From UBA1724 sp963621575 (GTDB lineage Bacteria > Verrucomicrobiota > Lentisphaeria > Oligosphaerales > Oligosphaeraceae), in contig CAVFEH010000006.1 in the NCBI GenBank assembly GCA_963621575.1, forward strand, positions 1 through 64,000: 64,000 bases of DNA, given 5' to 3'. The notes below the pieces were generated by a model. That model saw nothing but the letters and a program-made list of their open reading frames with translations. It ran no database searches and was not told the DNA's origin. The first letter of the stretch is position 1. The number at the start of each line of letters is the position of its first letter. A program made the position numbers and the translations under genes. This document shows, one piece after another, positions 8,447 to 19,318 of this stretch.

Positions 8447-9201
8447 AGGGTAAGGATTTCGGGTTTTTTCTTCGTGATGAGGATCTGATGCTCGAAGTGT
8501 GCGGAGAGGGAGTGGTCGCTGGTGCGGCAGGTCCACTGGTCTTTTTCGTCGACGTCGATTTCCCAGCCTCCGGCGTTGACCATGGGCTCGATGCAGATGA
8601 CCATGCCGGCTTCCAGGCGCGGGGTGCGGCCACGGACCTTGAAGTTGGGGACCTCCGGGGACTCGTGCATGTGCTTGCCGCAGCCGTGGCCAACCATCTC
8701 CCGTACGCAGGAGAACCCCTGCGCCTCGGCCACCCTTTGGACGGCGGCGCCGATGTGGTTGATGGTGTGCCCCTCCACTGCGGCATCGATGCCTGCCATG
8801 AGGGCGGCCTGGGTGGTATCCATGAGGTTCCTGGCAAGGGGGGAGGGCTCGCCGCCAGCGCAGACGGTGCGCGCGGTGTCGCCGTAGTATCCGCCGAGCT
8901 CCACCACGACGTCCAGGCTGACCAGGTCGCCGAACTGGATGATGCGGTCGGCGCGGCCGATGCCGTGGACCACCTCGTCGTTGAGGGAGATGCAGACCTG
9001 TCCGGGGTAGCCGTGGTAGTGCAGGGAGCCGCTCTTCCCGCCGGTCTCCCGGATGAAGCACTCGGCCAGATTGTCCAGATCCAGGGTGCTCATGCCGGGT
9101 TGCACGGCGTCGCAGAGGCGGTCGCGCACCTGGGCCGCCGCCTGGGCGGCCAGCCGGATCTTTTCGATTTCGCCTTCCTTGTAGATGGTGACGTGTTCCA
9201 C
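8422..9201 (-). CDS. map: Methionine aminopeptidase, type I
   Basis: Removes the N-terminal Met from nascent proteins using a dinuclear metal site. 259 residues, normal for type I. The metal ligands are visible in order: the two Asp of SLDVVVELGGYYGDTART, the His of GHGCGKHMHESPEV, the Glu of MVICIEPMVN, and the Glu of SAHFEHQILI. The C-terminus runs 25 nt into infA. It lies between adk and infA in the standard order. Confidence 0.96.
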   Translation of the reverse strand: MEHVTIYKEGEIEKIRLAAQAAAQVRDRLCDAVQPGMSTLDLDNLAECFIRETGGKSGSLHYHGYPGQVCISLNDEVVHGIGRADRIIQFGDLVSLDVVVELGGYYGDTARTVCAGGEPSPLARNLMDTTQAALMAGIDAAVEGHTINHIGAAVQRVAEAQGFSCVREMVGHGCGKHMHESPEVPNFKVRGRTPRLEAGMVICIEPMVNAGGWEIDVDEKDQWTCRTSDHSLSAHFEHQILITKKKPEILTLCPKKPTA

Positions 9202-9235
9202 GGAATCGGATGCCTTTCGTTCTTTTGGGGACTTC

Positions 9236-9898
9236 CTAGAGGCCCAGGACCTTCTCCATGGCGGCGTAGTTCACCTCGATGGGCGCGTCGGCATTGGGGG
9301 AGACTTTCAGCTCGCCGCGCTTGCGGTAGTACTCGATGACGGGGGCGGTCTGGGTGTCGTAGATCTTCAGGCGGTTCACTGCGGTCTCCTCAGTGTCGTC
9401 GGCGCGCTGGACCAGGGGGCTTCCGCACTTGTCGCAGACGCCCTCTTTGGCGGGCGGGGCGGTGAAGACATTGTAGCTGGCGCCGCATGCCTTGTTGGAG
9501 CAGAGGCGGCGTCCGGTCAGACGCTGCATGAGCAGCTCCCGGGGAGTGTCCACGAGGACCGCCACGCCGGTTTCGTAGCCGTGCTTGGCCAGGATGGCGG
9601 TGAGGCTCTCCGCCTGGGCGCTGGTGCGGGGGTATCCGTCCAGCATGACGCCGCGGGTTTTGGCGTCATCCTTGGCCAGGCGGTTGTCCACCATGGCGGT
9701 GACAATGTCATCGGAAACCAGGGCGCCGGAGGCGATGAGTTCCTTCACGGTCTTGCCCAGCTCGGTGCCCGCGGCCATTTCGTCGCGCAGGAGCTGCCCG
9801 GTGGAGATGTGGATCACATTGGTCTTCGCGCAGAAGATGTCGCCAAGAGTGCCCTTGCCGGCGCCTGGGGCGCCCAGGAAGATGTAAGCCTTGGACAT
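9236..9898 (-). CDS. adk: Adenylate kinase
   Basis: Catalyses ATP + AMP to 2 ADP. 220 residues. The P-loop GAPGAGKGT is at residues 9-17 and the AMP-site segment GVMLDGYPRT is at 83-92. The long-form LID carries four cysteines (Cys133, Cys138, Cys155, Cys158), suggesting a zinc-stabilised lid, although the first pair is spaced C-x4-C rather than the usual C-x2-C. A clear ribosome-binding site (TAGGAG) precedes the ATG. In most genomes secY is directly upstream; here it is ispG, after a 126-nt gap with a promoter-like element. Confidence 0.96.
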   Translation of the reverse strand: MSKAYIFLGAPGAGKGTLGDIFCAKTNVIHISTGQLLRDEMAAGTELGKTVKELIASGALVSDDIVTAMVDNRLAKDDAKTRGVMLDGYPRTSAQAESLTAILAKHGYETGVAVLVDTPRELLMQRLTGRRLCSNKACGASYNVFTAPPAKEGVCDKCGSPLVQRADDTEETAVNRLKIYDTQTAPVIEYYRKRGELKVSPNADAPIEVNYAAMEKVLGL

Positions 9899-9974
9899 GG
9901 TAGTGTGTCTCCTAAGGTTTTCTGGGGGGATGGAGAATCCGGCGTCCCCTTGGGGATGCCTGGAAAAAGCATTT

Positions 9975-9981
9975 TAATATA
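9975..9981 (-). promoter_or_regulatory. Candidate -10 element for the adk to rplQ operon
   Basis: The minus strand reads TATATTA, followed by AAAT, 77 nt upstream of the adk ATG. The surroundings are GC-rich, so it stands out. No TTGACA-like -35 is visible. It would make adk the first gene of the eight-gene translation operon. Confidence 0.5.
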
Positions 9982-10024
9982 GTCTGAGCTGTCAGGTCCG
10001 GACGGGATCTGGCGTGGGTTGTCG

Positions 10025-11149
10025 CTAGGCCTCGCCGGCGGTTCCGGGGGGGGCTCCGGCGGCTTTCTCCAGCTCCCGAAGAAGTGCCGGCAGGAGCTGG
10101 TCTTCGGGGAGGGTCTCCTGGATCCTGCCTTTGCGGAAGAGCACGCCCTTGCCCACGCCGCCGGCAATGCCCAGGTCCGCGTCGGTGGCTTCCCCGGGGC
10201 CGTTGACGGGGCATCCCATGACGGCCACCTTTTGCAGGGGGAGGGCGTATCCTTTCGCCAGGAGGCGGTTCATGGCGGCCTCCACGCGGGTGGCCAGGGA
10301 AATGAGGTCGATGCGGGTGCGTCCGCAGGTGGGGCACGCCACCAGCCGGGGGCGTCCCGGCCGCATGCCCAGGGCGTCCAGGATGTGGAAGGCGGCGGCG
10401 ACTTCCTCCTCGGGGGGCGCGGTGAGGGAGACGCGGATGGTGTCTCCGATGCCCTCCAGCAGCAGGCATCCCAGGGTGATGGCGGATTTCAGGATGCCCT
10501 GCGAGGGGGTGCCGGCCTCCGTGAGTCCCAAGTGGAGTGGCCATGGGGAGAGGGTGCGGAAGAGCCGGCAGGCTTGCAGAGTCAGGGGGATGCCGGAGGC
10601 TTTCAGGCTGACTTTCAGATTTTGGCAACCTGCGTCTTCGAAGATTCCGAGATACTCGCGGGCACTCTCTACCATGGCCTGCGCCGTGGCGCCGTATTTT
10701 TCCCGGGCGTGGAGAGAGAGGCTTCCCAGGTTCACGCCCACACGCACCGCCTGGCCGCTTGCGGCCGCAATGCACGCGGCCTCCCGCAGGGCGTCCACAT
10801 CCGGGATGTTCCCCGGATTCACACGGATGCCCTGGACGCCGGCTTCCAGCGCCTGCACTGCCAGACGGCCGTCGAAGTGGATGTCCGCCACCACCGGCAA
10901 CGGACTTGTGCGGGCGAGCTCCTCCAGCGCGGGGAGCTCCCGGACGCCGGGCAGCGCCACCCGCACCAGTTGGCAACCCGCGTCCGCCAGGCGGCGGATC
11001 TGTGCGAGGGTCGCCCCCACGTCTCCCGTGGGGGTGTTGCACATGGACTGCACCGCCACGGGGGCTTCGCCGCCAATGGCAAGGGGCCCCACGTGGATCT
11101 TTCGCGTGGGAATTCGCCGGATTTCGGGTTCAGGGGAGTGTCCGCTCAT
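10025..11149 (-). CDS. ispG: 4-hydroxy-3-methylbut-2-enyl diphosphate synthase
   Basis: GcpE/IspG, the iron-sulfur enzyme that converts MEcPP to HMBPP in the MEP isoprenoid pathway. 374 residues. The TIM-barrel part has VAVQSMCNTPTGD and VNPGNIP; the C-terminal cluster domain has CPTCGRTRIDL and VMGCPVNGPGEA, with the cluster cysteines. This is the short bacterial form without the plant/Chlamydia-type insert. The ATG overlaps the stop of the upstream nucleotidase gene as ATGA (11146-11149), so the genes are translationally coupled. Confidence 0.96.
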   Translation of the reverse strand: MSGHSPEPEIRRIPTRKIHVGPLAIGGEAPVAVQSMCNTPTGDVGATLAQIRRLADAGCQLVRVALPGVRELPALEELARTSPLPVVADIHFDGRLAVQALEAGVQGIRVNPGNIPDVDALREAACIAAASGQAVRVGVNLGSLSLHAREKYGATAQAMVESAREYLGIFEDAGCQNLKVSLKASGIPLTLQACRLFRTLSPWPLHLGLTEAGTPSQGILKSAITLGCLLLEGIGDTIRVSLTAPPEEEVAAAFHILDALGMRPGRPRLVACPTCGRTRIDLISLATRVEAAMNRLLAKGYALPLQKVAVMGCPVNGPGEATDADLGIAGGVGKGVLFRKGRIQETLPEDQLLPALLRELEKAAGAPPGTAGEA

Positions 11150-12723
11150 GGATTTGTGGCCTTCTTCCGGGACTCGCCAGGCGTCTGAAGCCATGCCCGG
11201 ATCCCGGGGAGCTCGCCGGGGTGCTTCTGGAACCATTGCAGCGCCGCCTGGCGTGTGGATATCCCCGTGTCGCGGGTCTGGCTTCCGGGGGAGTCCAGGA
11301 TTTGGCGAAGCACAGGGGTGCGGCCGCTGCCGGCCGCCTCGTGGGAGTTCAAGGCGAGGGTGTAGCGCTTGTTCGGGATGGGGGGCTGCCCCGCGATGGA
11401 GAGAATCTGGCAGTGGCCCTCCCGGTCCATGATTGCCTCCACGCCCTGTAGGCCACTGTAGGAGGAGTGTTTCCGAAGCGCCCATTGCTCTTCCAGGATT
11501 TTCCCGAGTTCTCCGGCGGTTACTTGGCAGACGACAATGGTGTTCTCGTAGGGCACCAGCGCGTGGAGCTCCCGGCGGGTCAGGGGGACACCGCCCGGGA
11601 TCTCCTCGCGGGAGAGGACGCCATGGAGGGCCAGCTCGGCGCCCGTGGCCTCCGACAGCGCCTGGCAGAGAAGCGCGCTGGCGGCACAGTCCACGCCGGG
11701 ACGCCCCTTGGCGGAGAGGGCCTTCGGCAGCGCCGGGGCGATGACCTCCCGGGAGAGCGCCTCCGCCTGCGACAGCCAGGGTGACAGCGCCGCCTTCGTT
11801 TCCGGGTCTTCCGGGGTCTCCGCGGGTGTCTCCACAAGGCGGGATTCCAGGCGGGTCACGCGCCGTTCCCCGGGATCAATCCACAAGTCTATCTGCCCGA
11901 AATACTTTCCCCCAGAGGCAGGCTGTTCGTACCAGGTATTCACGCCGATGGAGCGCCCGGGGAAGGCGCGGTGGGTGTGGCCCCCCAGCACCAAGTCAAT
12001 TTCCGGGAATTCCCGGGGGAGGCCTTTGAGTTCGTTGACGCCCCGGGCGTCCTGCTCCATCCAGCCCTGGTGCACTGCCAGGATGATGGCGTGTGGCTCG
12101 CTGGCGAGGACTTCCGGCATGACGCGCCGGAGCATCGCCCGAAGGGATTCCACGCGGAAGTGCCTCGGGAAGTCCAGGAACCAGTTGGGCATATAGGAGG
12201 CGGTGGCGCCGATCACCGCCACCTTGGCGGCACCGAAGGTGAAGAGGCGCCAGGAGGGATAGTCCCGCTCCTCCGCCCCCTTCCGCGGATGCAGGTTCCC
12301 GCATAGAATCTTTCCCCCCAGTCGCTGCGCGGCCTCGCGAAAGACGTCGTAGCCGAAGTCGAAGTCGTGATTCCCGGGAGTCCAAGTGTCGTAGGGGAGG
12401 GCATCCAGCCAGGCCAGCATGGGCTTCCCCCCGCCCAGCCAGGAGGCCAGGGACCCCTGGAGGGTGTCCCCCGTGTCCAACAAGAGTGCGTGCCCCTCCG
12501 GGGAATCCGCATGCGCCTGCCTCAGGCGCGTGGCCACCCGCAGGAGGCCCGGCTCCCCCTCTTCGGGGCGGCCTTGCAGGGCGCCGTGCAGGTCGCTGGT
12601 GTGAAGCACCCGTACCTGGACCTCCCCCGCCGGCAGGATGAACAACTGCCCCGCCAGAAGAAATGCCGCCGCCAGGAATGCCAGCGGAGGACACGGGAGA
12701 AGGGACCGGATGCCTGCCGCCAT
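11146..12723 (-). CDS. Exported 5'-nucleotidase / metallophosphatase (UshA/YfkN type)
   Basis: A 525-residue secreted two-domain phosphoesterase. Residues 1-33 form a signal peptide or anchor (basic start, then LAFLAAAFLLAGQLFILPAG). The calcineurin-like domain has every metal motif in order: LHTSDLHG, DTGDTLQG, GNHDFDFG, AVHQGW and GGHTHRAFPG. The C-terminal 5'-nucleotidase domain is recognisable at PLTRRELHALVPYENTIVV. It likely dephosphorylates nucleotides or cyclic nucleotides in the periplasm; the exact substrate cannot be read from sequence. It lies 4 nt after aspS and overlaps ispG, so the three form one coupled unit of unrelated functions. Confidence 0.9.
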   Translation of the reverse strand: MAAGIRSLLPCPPLAFLAAAFLLAGQLFILPAGEVQVRVLHTSDLHGALQGRPEEGEPGLLRVATRLRQAHADSPEGHALLLDTGDTLQGSLASWLGGGKPMLAWLDALPYDTWTPGNHDFDFGYDVFREAAQRLGGKILCGNLHPRKGAEERDYPSWRLFTFGAAKVAVIGATASYMPNWFLDFPRHFRVESLRAMLRRVMPEVLASEPHAIILAVHQGWMEQDARGVNELKGLPREFPEIDLVLGGHTHRAFPGRSIGVNTWYEQPASGGKYFGQIDLWIDPGERRVTRLESRLVETPAETPEDPETKAALSPWLSQAEALSREVIAPALPKALSAKGRPGVDCAASALLCQALSEATGAELALHGVLSREEIPGGVPLTRRELHALVPYENTIVVCQVTAGELGKILEEQWALRKHSSYSGLQGVEAIMDREGHCQILSIAGQPPIPNKRYTLALNSHEAAGSGRTPVLRQILDSPGSQTRDTGISTRQAALQWFQKHPGELPGIRAWLQTPGESRKKATNP

Positions 12724-12727
12724 GCCG

Positions 12728-14515
<1,788 letters not shown>

Positions 14516-14520
14516 GGAGG

Positions 14521-14532
14521 TTCGGCGCCGAA
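14521..14532. promoter_or_regulatory. Perfect 12-bp palindrome upstream of aspS
   Basis: TTCGGCGCCGAA is its own reverse complement and lies 6 nt upstream of the aspS ATG. It could be an operator or a leader hairpin, or chance in GC-rich DNA. Confidence 0.25.
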
Positions 14533-14629
14533 ACGCCGCAGTTGAGTGAGGATACGAAGAAAGGGAAGAGAGAAGCGGCAGGGGCGCAACAAGGATCCTT
14601 TGGAACTTGCCGGCCGCTGTTGAGAACGG

Positions 14630-15895
14630 CTATTTCTGGCCGCGCAGGACGGTGACCACCTGGTCGCGGGGGATCTCGGTCTGGGAGCTGTCGGACATCC
14701 GCTTGAGCACCACGGTGCCTTTGGCCAGCTCGTTTCCGCCCAGGATCAGAACATGGTTGGCGCCGGACTTGTTGGCGGAGCGGAATTGCGCCTTCATGGA
14801 ACGCCCTGTCACGTCCGCGATGACGCGTCCGCCCACGCCCTGGCGGCGGAGTTCGCCGGCCAGTTGCAATGCGGCGGGGATGGCCTCGGCTCCCGCGGCG
14901 ACCAGGAAGGTGTCCGCGGCGGGGCGCGCCTTGGGGGCGATGCCCAGGCCCGCCCGGGTCATGAGGAGGCGTTCCACGCCGGCGGCGAAGCCGATGCCTT
15001 CGATGGGGGTGGTGGTTCCGGGCATGACCATGCGGTAGCGGCCACCGCCGGCTATGGCGTCTTCGCTCCCCAGCGCGGGGTGGGTGATCTCAAAGACGGT
15101 GTGCACATAGTAGTCCAGGCCGCGGACCAGGCGCGGGTTGATCTCGTAGACGATGCCCAGACGGTCAAGGCCCTCGCAGACGCTGTGGAAATACGCCTTG
15201 GACTCCTCGCCCAGCAGATCCGCGATCCGGGGCGCATTCAGCGCCAGGCTGTGGCAGGTCTCCTGCTTGCAGTCCAGCATGCGCCAGACATTGGTCTCAA
15301 AACGGCGGCGGCAGTCTTCGCACATCTCCGGCAGGTGTGGGCGGAAGTACTCCCGCAGGGCTTCGGCCACCGCGGGACGGTCTTCGGGAAGGCCGCGGGA
15401 GTTGATCATGACCTTCGGACCCTGGATGCCCAGGGCCTCCAAATAGTGCACCAGCATGGCGATGATTTCCGCGTCCATCCACGGGGAGTGGCAGCCAACG
15501 GCCTCCACGCCCACCTGATGGAACTGGCGCTTCCGCCCCGCGGAGGGGCGCTCGCCGCGGAACATGGGGCCCATGTAGAAGACGCGGCATTCCTCCCCCG
15601 GGCCAAGGCCCAGGTTCGCAACCGCACGCATCACACCCGCAGTCCCCTCGGGACGCAAGGTCAGGGAGCGGCCGCCGCGGTCCTCGAAGGTGTACATCTC
15701 CTTCTGCACAACGTCGGTCTCGTTGCCCAGATTCCGGACAAAGACTTCCGTGCGCTCGAAGACCGGGGTGCGGAGCTCCTGGTAGCCGTAGCGTCCGAAA
15801 ATTTCGCGGGTGATGGATTCCAGGTCCACCCACCCGAAAACCTCCGGCTCCCAAATGTCCGAAGTGCCGGGAAGGGGCTCAGTCGCGGTTGACAT
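14630..15895 (-). CDS. hisS: Histidyl-tRNA synthetase
   Basis: Class II synthetase, 421 residues. Motif 2 region MFRGERPSAGRKRQFHQVGV, the histidine-specific segments LVRGLDYYVHTVFEI and AIAGGGRYRMV, motif 3 (GIGFAAGVERLL) and the C-terminal HGTP anticodon-binding domain are present. The ATG at 15895 is chosen because CAGGAGA sits at good spacing. Longer in-frame upstream sequence does not resemble the family. Single-gene unit with its own promoter-like box at 16004-16010. Confidence 0.96.
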   Translation of the reverse strand: MSTATEPLPGTSDIWEPEVFGWVDLESITREIFGRYGYQELRTPVFERTEVFVRNLGNETDVVQKEMYTFEDRGGRSLTLRPEGTAGVMRAVANLGLGPGEECRVFYMGPMFRGERPSAGRKRQFHQVGVEAVGCHSPWMDAEIIAMLVHYLEALGIQGPKVMINSRGLPEDRPAVAEALREYFRPHLPEMCEDCRRRFETNVWRMLDCKQETCHSLALNAPRIADLLGEESKAYFHSVCEGLDRLGIVYEINPRLVRGLDYYVHTVFEITHPALGSEDAIAGGGRYRMVMPGTTTPIEGIGFAAGVERLLMTRAGLGIAPKARPAADTFLVAAGAEAIPAALQLAGELRRQGVGGRVIADVTGRSMKAQFRSANKSGANHVLILGGNELAKGTVVLKRMSDSSQTEIPRDQVVTVLRGQK

Positions 15896-16003
15896 GGTCG
15901 TCTCCTGTGAGAAAAATGCTGTGTCGTGTGAAAGGGGGATGCGGCGCATGGAAAACGGGTGGAAAAGCCCCGCTGCGCTGCGCCCAAAAAGAGGAGGAAC
16001 GCG

Positions 16004-16010
16004 TAATATA
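16004..16010 (-). promoter_or_regulatory. Candidate -10 element for hisS
   Basis: The minus strand reads TATATTA 109 nt upstream of the hisS ATG, in otherwise GC-rich DNA. No clear -35 box is visible. Confidence 0.45.
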
Positions 16011-16140
16011 ACCTGCGTACAGGGCGCCAGGACACCCCACTCCCCGGCCGCATATTCTTCCAATCCACGGATGGCAAGTTACGTACAAGGGGGCGGTTTC
16101 CTTCCGGCGCTTTCCGCGCGGACGCGCGACGCCTTTCAAG

Positions 16141-16153
16141 GGATACATTATCC
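16141..16153 (+). promoter_or_regulatory. Candidate -10 with overlapping operator, aspartokinase gene
   Basis: GGATA-CAT-TATCC is a perfect inverted repeat with 5-bp arms. It contains the -10-like TACATTA (16144-16150), 111 nt upstream of the aspartokinase start. A repressor on this repeat would cover the -10 box. Operator function is inferred from symmetry only. Confidence 0.35.
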
Positions 16154-16260
16154 AGATTTTCCAGTTTTCCGGCTTGCCCATGGATGCCGCGCCCCGCCTC
16201 CGGGGGCGGATTCGTGGGCGCTCTTGTTTCTCCCGTGCGTGGAGGCGTGAACCGAGGATT

Positions 16261-17670
16261 ATGCTGAACAAACACACCGTGGAAAAGATTGGCGGGACCT
16301 CCATGTCCCGCTTCGGCGAGGTCATGCGAAACGTGATCATCGGCCATCGCACCCCCGAGGACTACTACAACCGGATTTTCATTGTCTCTGCGTACGGCGG
16401 CATCACCAACCTGTTGCTGGAAGACAAGAAGACCGGCGCACCCGGCGTCTATGGACGCTTTGCCATGGACGACTCCACCTGGGAGCAGGCCCTGGAGACC
16501 GTCCGGCAGGGAATGCTGGAGTACAACCACTCCTTCGTCAGCATCGGACTGGACCAGACCGCAGCCGACGAGTTCGTCAACCAGCGCATTGACGGCATCT
16601 GCGAGTGCCTCCACGACCTGACCAACCTGCGCTCTTTCGGACACTTCAACCACAAGAGCTTCCTCCCCCAGACCCGCGAACTGCTCAGTGCCGTGGGCGA
16701 GGCCCAGAGCGCCTTCAACTCCGCGAATATCCTTCAGCGCAACGGCGTCAACGCGCGCTTTGTGGACCTGACCGGCTGGAAGGTGGATTCCCTGCCTACC
16801 TTCGAGAACGCCATCCTGGATGCCTTCAAGGACATCGACCTTTCCAAGGAACTTCCCATCGTCACCGGATACGTCAAGTACGACGAGGGAATCATGACCC
16901 ATTTCGACCGCGGGTACAGCGAGATCACCTTCAGCAAGATAGCCGTGCTCACCAAGGCCCGCGAGGGCATCATCCACAAGGAGTACCACCTGTGCACCGG
17001 CGATCCAAAGGTCATCGGGTTGGACAAGGTGAAGATCATCGGCCACACCAACTTCGACATCGCCGACCAGCTCTCCGACCTGGACATGGAGGCCATCCAC
17101 TCCAAGGCCTCCAAGGACATGGAGCAGTGCGGAATCCCCATCCGCATCAAGAACGCCTTCGACCCCGAAAACCCCGGCACCCTCATCAGCTGCGACTATG
17201 TCTCTCCCACTCCCCGCGTGGAGATGATCTGCGGGCGCAGCGACGTGGTGGCCGTCGAGGTGGTTGACCCCGAGATGGTCTCCAAGCCCGGATACGACTA
17301 CAATCTGCTCCAGAGCTTCGTCGACTACCGCATTAGCTACGTGACCAAGACCACCAACGCGAACACCATCACGCACTTCGTGCCCGGCAAGAAGGCCCCC
17401 ATCGAGGGATGCATGGAGGACATTCGCCGTCGTCTGCCCCAGGCCTCCATCTACTCCTTCCCCGCTGCCATCGTCTCCATCATCGGCACCAACATGAAGA
17501 TCCCCGGCTTCCTCTCCAAGGCGGCCAAGGCGCTCTCCGACGCCCACATCAACACCTTGGCCATGGTCCAGAGCCCCCGGCAGATCAACATGCAGTTCAT
17601 TGTGCGCCGCGAAGACTACAAGAAGGCGCAGATCGCCCTGCACAAGGCGCTGGTGGAAGACGAGGAGTAG
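16261..17670 (+). CDS. ask: Aspartate kinase, ectoine-type (Ask_Ect-like)
   Basis: Phosphorylates aspartate, the first step to lysine, threonine and methionine, and to ectoine in halophiles. 469 residues. The opening HTVEKIGGTSMSRF and IFIVSAYGGITNLLLEDKKT match my memory of the Ask_Ect subgroup rather than LysC or ThrA. The kinase domain is followed by two ACT-type regulatory segments near the C-terminus (SIYSFPAAIVSIIGTNMKIP, then INTLAMVQSPRQINMQFIV). I chose the ATG at 16261, where the conserved region begins; the longer frame adds arginine-rich sequence. No ectABC gene is near, so the role is probably general aspartate-family synthesis. Confidence 0.9.
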   Translation: MLNKHTVEKIGGTSMSRFGEVMRNVIIGHRTPEDYYNRIFIVSAYGGITNLLLEDKKTGAPGVYGRFAMDDSTWEQALETVRQGMLEYNHSFVSIGLDQTAADEFVNQRIDGICECLHDLTNLRSFGHFNHKSFLPQTRELLSAVGEAQSAFNSANILQRNGVNARFVDLTGWKVDSLPTFENAILDAFKDIDLSKELPIVTGYVKYDEGIMTHFDRGYSEITFSKIAVLTKAREGIIHKEYHLCTGDPKVIGLDKVKIIGHTNFDIADQLSDLDMEAIHSKASKDMEQCGIPIRIKNAFDPENPGTLISCDYVSPTPRVEMICGRSDVVAVEVVDPEMVSKPGYDYNLLQSFVDYRISYVTKTTNANTITHFVPGKKAPIEGCMEDIRRRLPQASIYSFPAAIVSIIGTNMKIPGFLSKAAKALSDAHINTLAMVQSPRQINMQFIVRREDYKKAQIALHKALVEDEE

Positions 17671-17760
17671 GGCCTCCCATTCCCTCCTCCCAAACCCGCA
17701 AGCCCATCCGCGCCCGGCTCCCCCTCCCTCGGGAACCGGGCGCTTCCGTATCCCACCAAG

Positions 17761-19260
17761 ATGAAAGCAGGACTCCCTCCAGCCTCTCTCCCCGCGCTCT
17801 TCCTCGTTCTGGCGCTCCTCGCCAGCGCGGTACGGCTCCCCGCCCAGGAGGCCCCCGGCACGGAATTGCGCGGCGCCTGGATCCATTCCCCCCACGGCAT
17901 CGCCGGATGGGGATGGGACGCCACGGTGAAGGCGCTGGCCGACAACGGCTTCAACGCACTCTTTGCGAATTTCTCCTGGACTGCCTCCAGTGATTATCCC
18001 AGCCAGGTTTCGGTGCCGCATCCCTCCCTAAGGCAAAAGGACGGTTCCACCCGGGACCTCCTCCGGGAATGCCTGGACGCCTGCCGGAAATACGGCGTGC
18101 AGCTTCATGTGTGGGTGGTGGTCTGCAACATGGGGGAACACACGCCCCCCGCAGTGAGAAAACGCCACCAGGATGCCGGACGCACCCAGATCGACAAGGA
18201 TGGCAATCCGTCCGACTACCTCGCCCCGCAAATTCCCGAGAATCAAAAGCTCCTCCAGGACGTGGTGGTGGAGATCGCGCGGAAATACCCCGAGGTCTCC
18301 GGCATTCACCTGGACTATATCCGATACCCTCTCGGCGATTATGACTGCGCGCCACGCGCCCGGAAGGACTTCGAGGCGTCCCTGGGACGCGCTGTCCCCT
18401 CCTGGCCGGCGGATGTTCTGCCCGGGGGCGCCCTGCGCGGGGAATACCGCCAGTGGTGCCGCCAGAATGTGACGGATCTGGTCCGCGGTGCCCGGCAGGC
18501 GCTGCGCGCCGCCAGTCCCCGTACAGCCCTTTCCGCCGCCACTTACGGCTGGGAGGAGGGGGCCATGGAGAGCGTTGCGCAGGATGCCAACCAGTGGGTG
18601 CGGGAGGGGCTGATCGACTTTCTGTGCCCCATGAACTACAGCGGGAAGCCCCAGGAACCCCGCGGCTGGCTGGCAGTCCAGCAACAGCGTGTGGCCGGAC
18701 GGGTTCCCATCTATTCCGGATTGGCGAATTACATGTGCGAGTCCGTGGAGGTCCTCCGCCAGGAAATCCGGGATGCCCGCGCCCTGGGCGCCGAGGGCTT
18801 CATCTGCTTCCAGCTGAAGGAGCCCTTCGCCCGGGACTGGCTCCCCGAGATCGGGAAAAACGAGACAGCCGGGAGTGCCGCGGCCCCCGGGAATTGGGGC
18901 GTCCCCCGTCCCCAGTGGAGTTGGCAGGGCGGCGCCTGGCGTGACCCGCCTTGGTACCTCTTCTGGCAAGAGGAGGGCTGGACACCGCTGGTCTGTCAGG
19001 CGACCTTCCCCACTTGCGTCCCCGTGGAGCGACAGAAGAAGATGCACCCCGTCCTGTCCCTTGACGGCGTGGAACAGCCCGCCGGCGCCCGCGATGTCTC
19101 CGTTGAGTGGCTGGATGAATACACGGTTCGATGCTCCGTCATTCCCGAAAAGGCGGGCGCCTACCAGTGGCACCTGCGGGAGACCGGTTTTGATTCCGCC
19201 GACCCCGGCCGGACTCGTGTCTGGCACTCCTCCGCATATCTTTGGCAGGCGAAGAAGTAG
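17761..19260 (+). CDS. Secreted GHL10 (DUF187) glycoside-hydrolase-like protein
   Basis: A 499-residue exported protein. A signal peptide covers about residues 1-29 (hydrophobic PALFLVLALLASAVRLPAQ). The mature part begins with the family hallmark ELRGAWIHS and has GIHLDYIRYP at about residue 180, the signature of the GHL10/DUF187 TIM-barrel family. E. coli YngK/DigH, which cuts denuded peptidoglycan glycan strands, belongs to this family. A C-terminal extension of about 120 residues looks like a beta-sandwich. The gene follows the aspartokinase by 90 nt on the same strand. Substrate is unknown; denuded glycan is the family-based guess. Confidence 0.88.
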   Translation: MKAGLPPASLPALFLVLALLASAVRLPAQEAPGTELRGAWIHSPHGIAGWGWDATVKALADNGFNALFANFSWTASSDYPSQVSVPHPSLRQKDGSTRDLLRECLDACRKYGVQLHVWVVVCNMGEHTPPAVRKRHQDAGRTQIDKDGNPSDYLAPQIPENQKLLQDVVVEIARKYPEVSGIHLDYIRYPLGDYDCAPRARKDFEASLGRAVPSWPADVLPGGALRGEYRQWCRQNVTDLVRGARQALRAASPRTALSAATYGWEEGAMESVAQDANQWVREGLIDFLCPMNYSGKPQEPRGWLAVQQQRVAGRVPIYSGLANYMCESVEVLRQEIRDARALGAEGFICFQLKEPFARDWLPEIGKNETAGSAAAPGNWGVPRPQWSWQGGAWRDPPWYLFWQEEGWTPLVCQATFPTCVPVERQKKMHPVLSLDGVEQPAGARDVSVEWLDEYTVRCSVIPEKAGAYQWHLRETGFDSADPGRTRVWHSSAYLWQAKK

Positions 19261-19318
19261 CCCTTCGCGGAATTGCCGGGGGAGGGCGTCCGCGGACCTC
19301 GAACCACCCCCGCCGGAG

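Larger units (their letters stand above)
15896..16260. other. Divergent intergenic region, hisS / aspartokinase
   Basis: The 365 bases between the two divergent genes hold no coding sequence I can support. They contain a minus-strand TATATTA box facing hisS, a plus-strand TACATTA box facing the aspartokinase, and the exact inverted repeat GGATA-CAT-TATCC (16141-16153) that overlaps the latter box. Confidence 0.5.

Noticed and set aside
15661..18021. A 786-codon open frame antisense to hisS and the aspartokinase
   Set aside because: It follows the third-position GC bias of the sense genes, has repetitive Val/Gly/His composition, and resembles no family. Similar long antisense frames occur opposite clpC (53707-56106), the alpha-2-macroglobulin (47426-50476), sudA (39470-41839) and gdhA (41879-44320).
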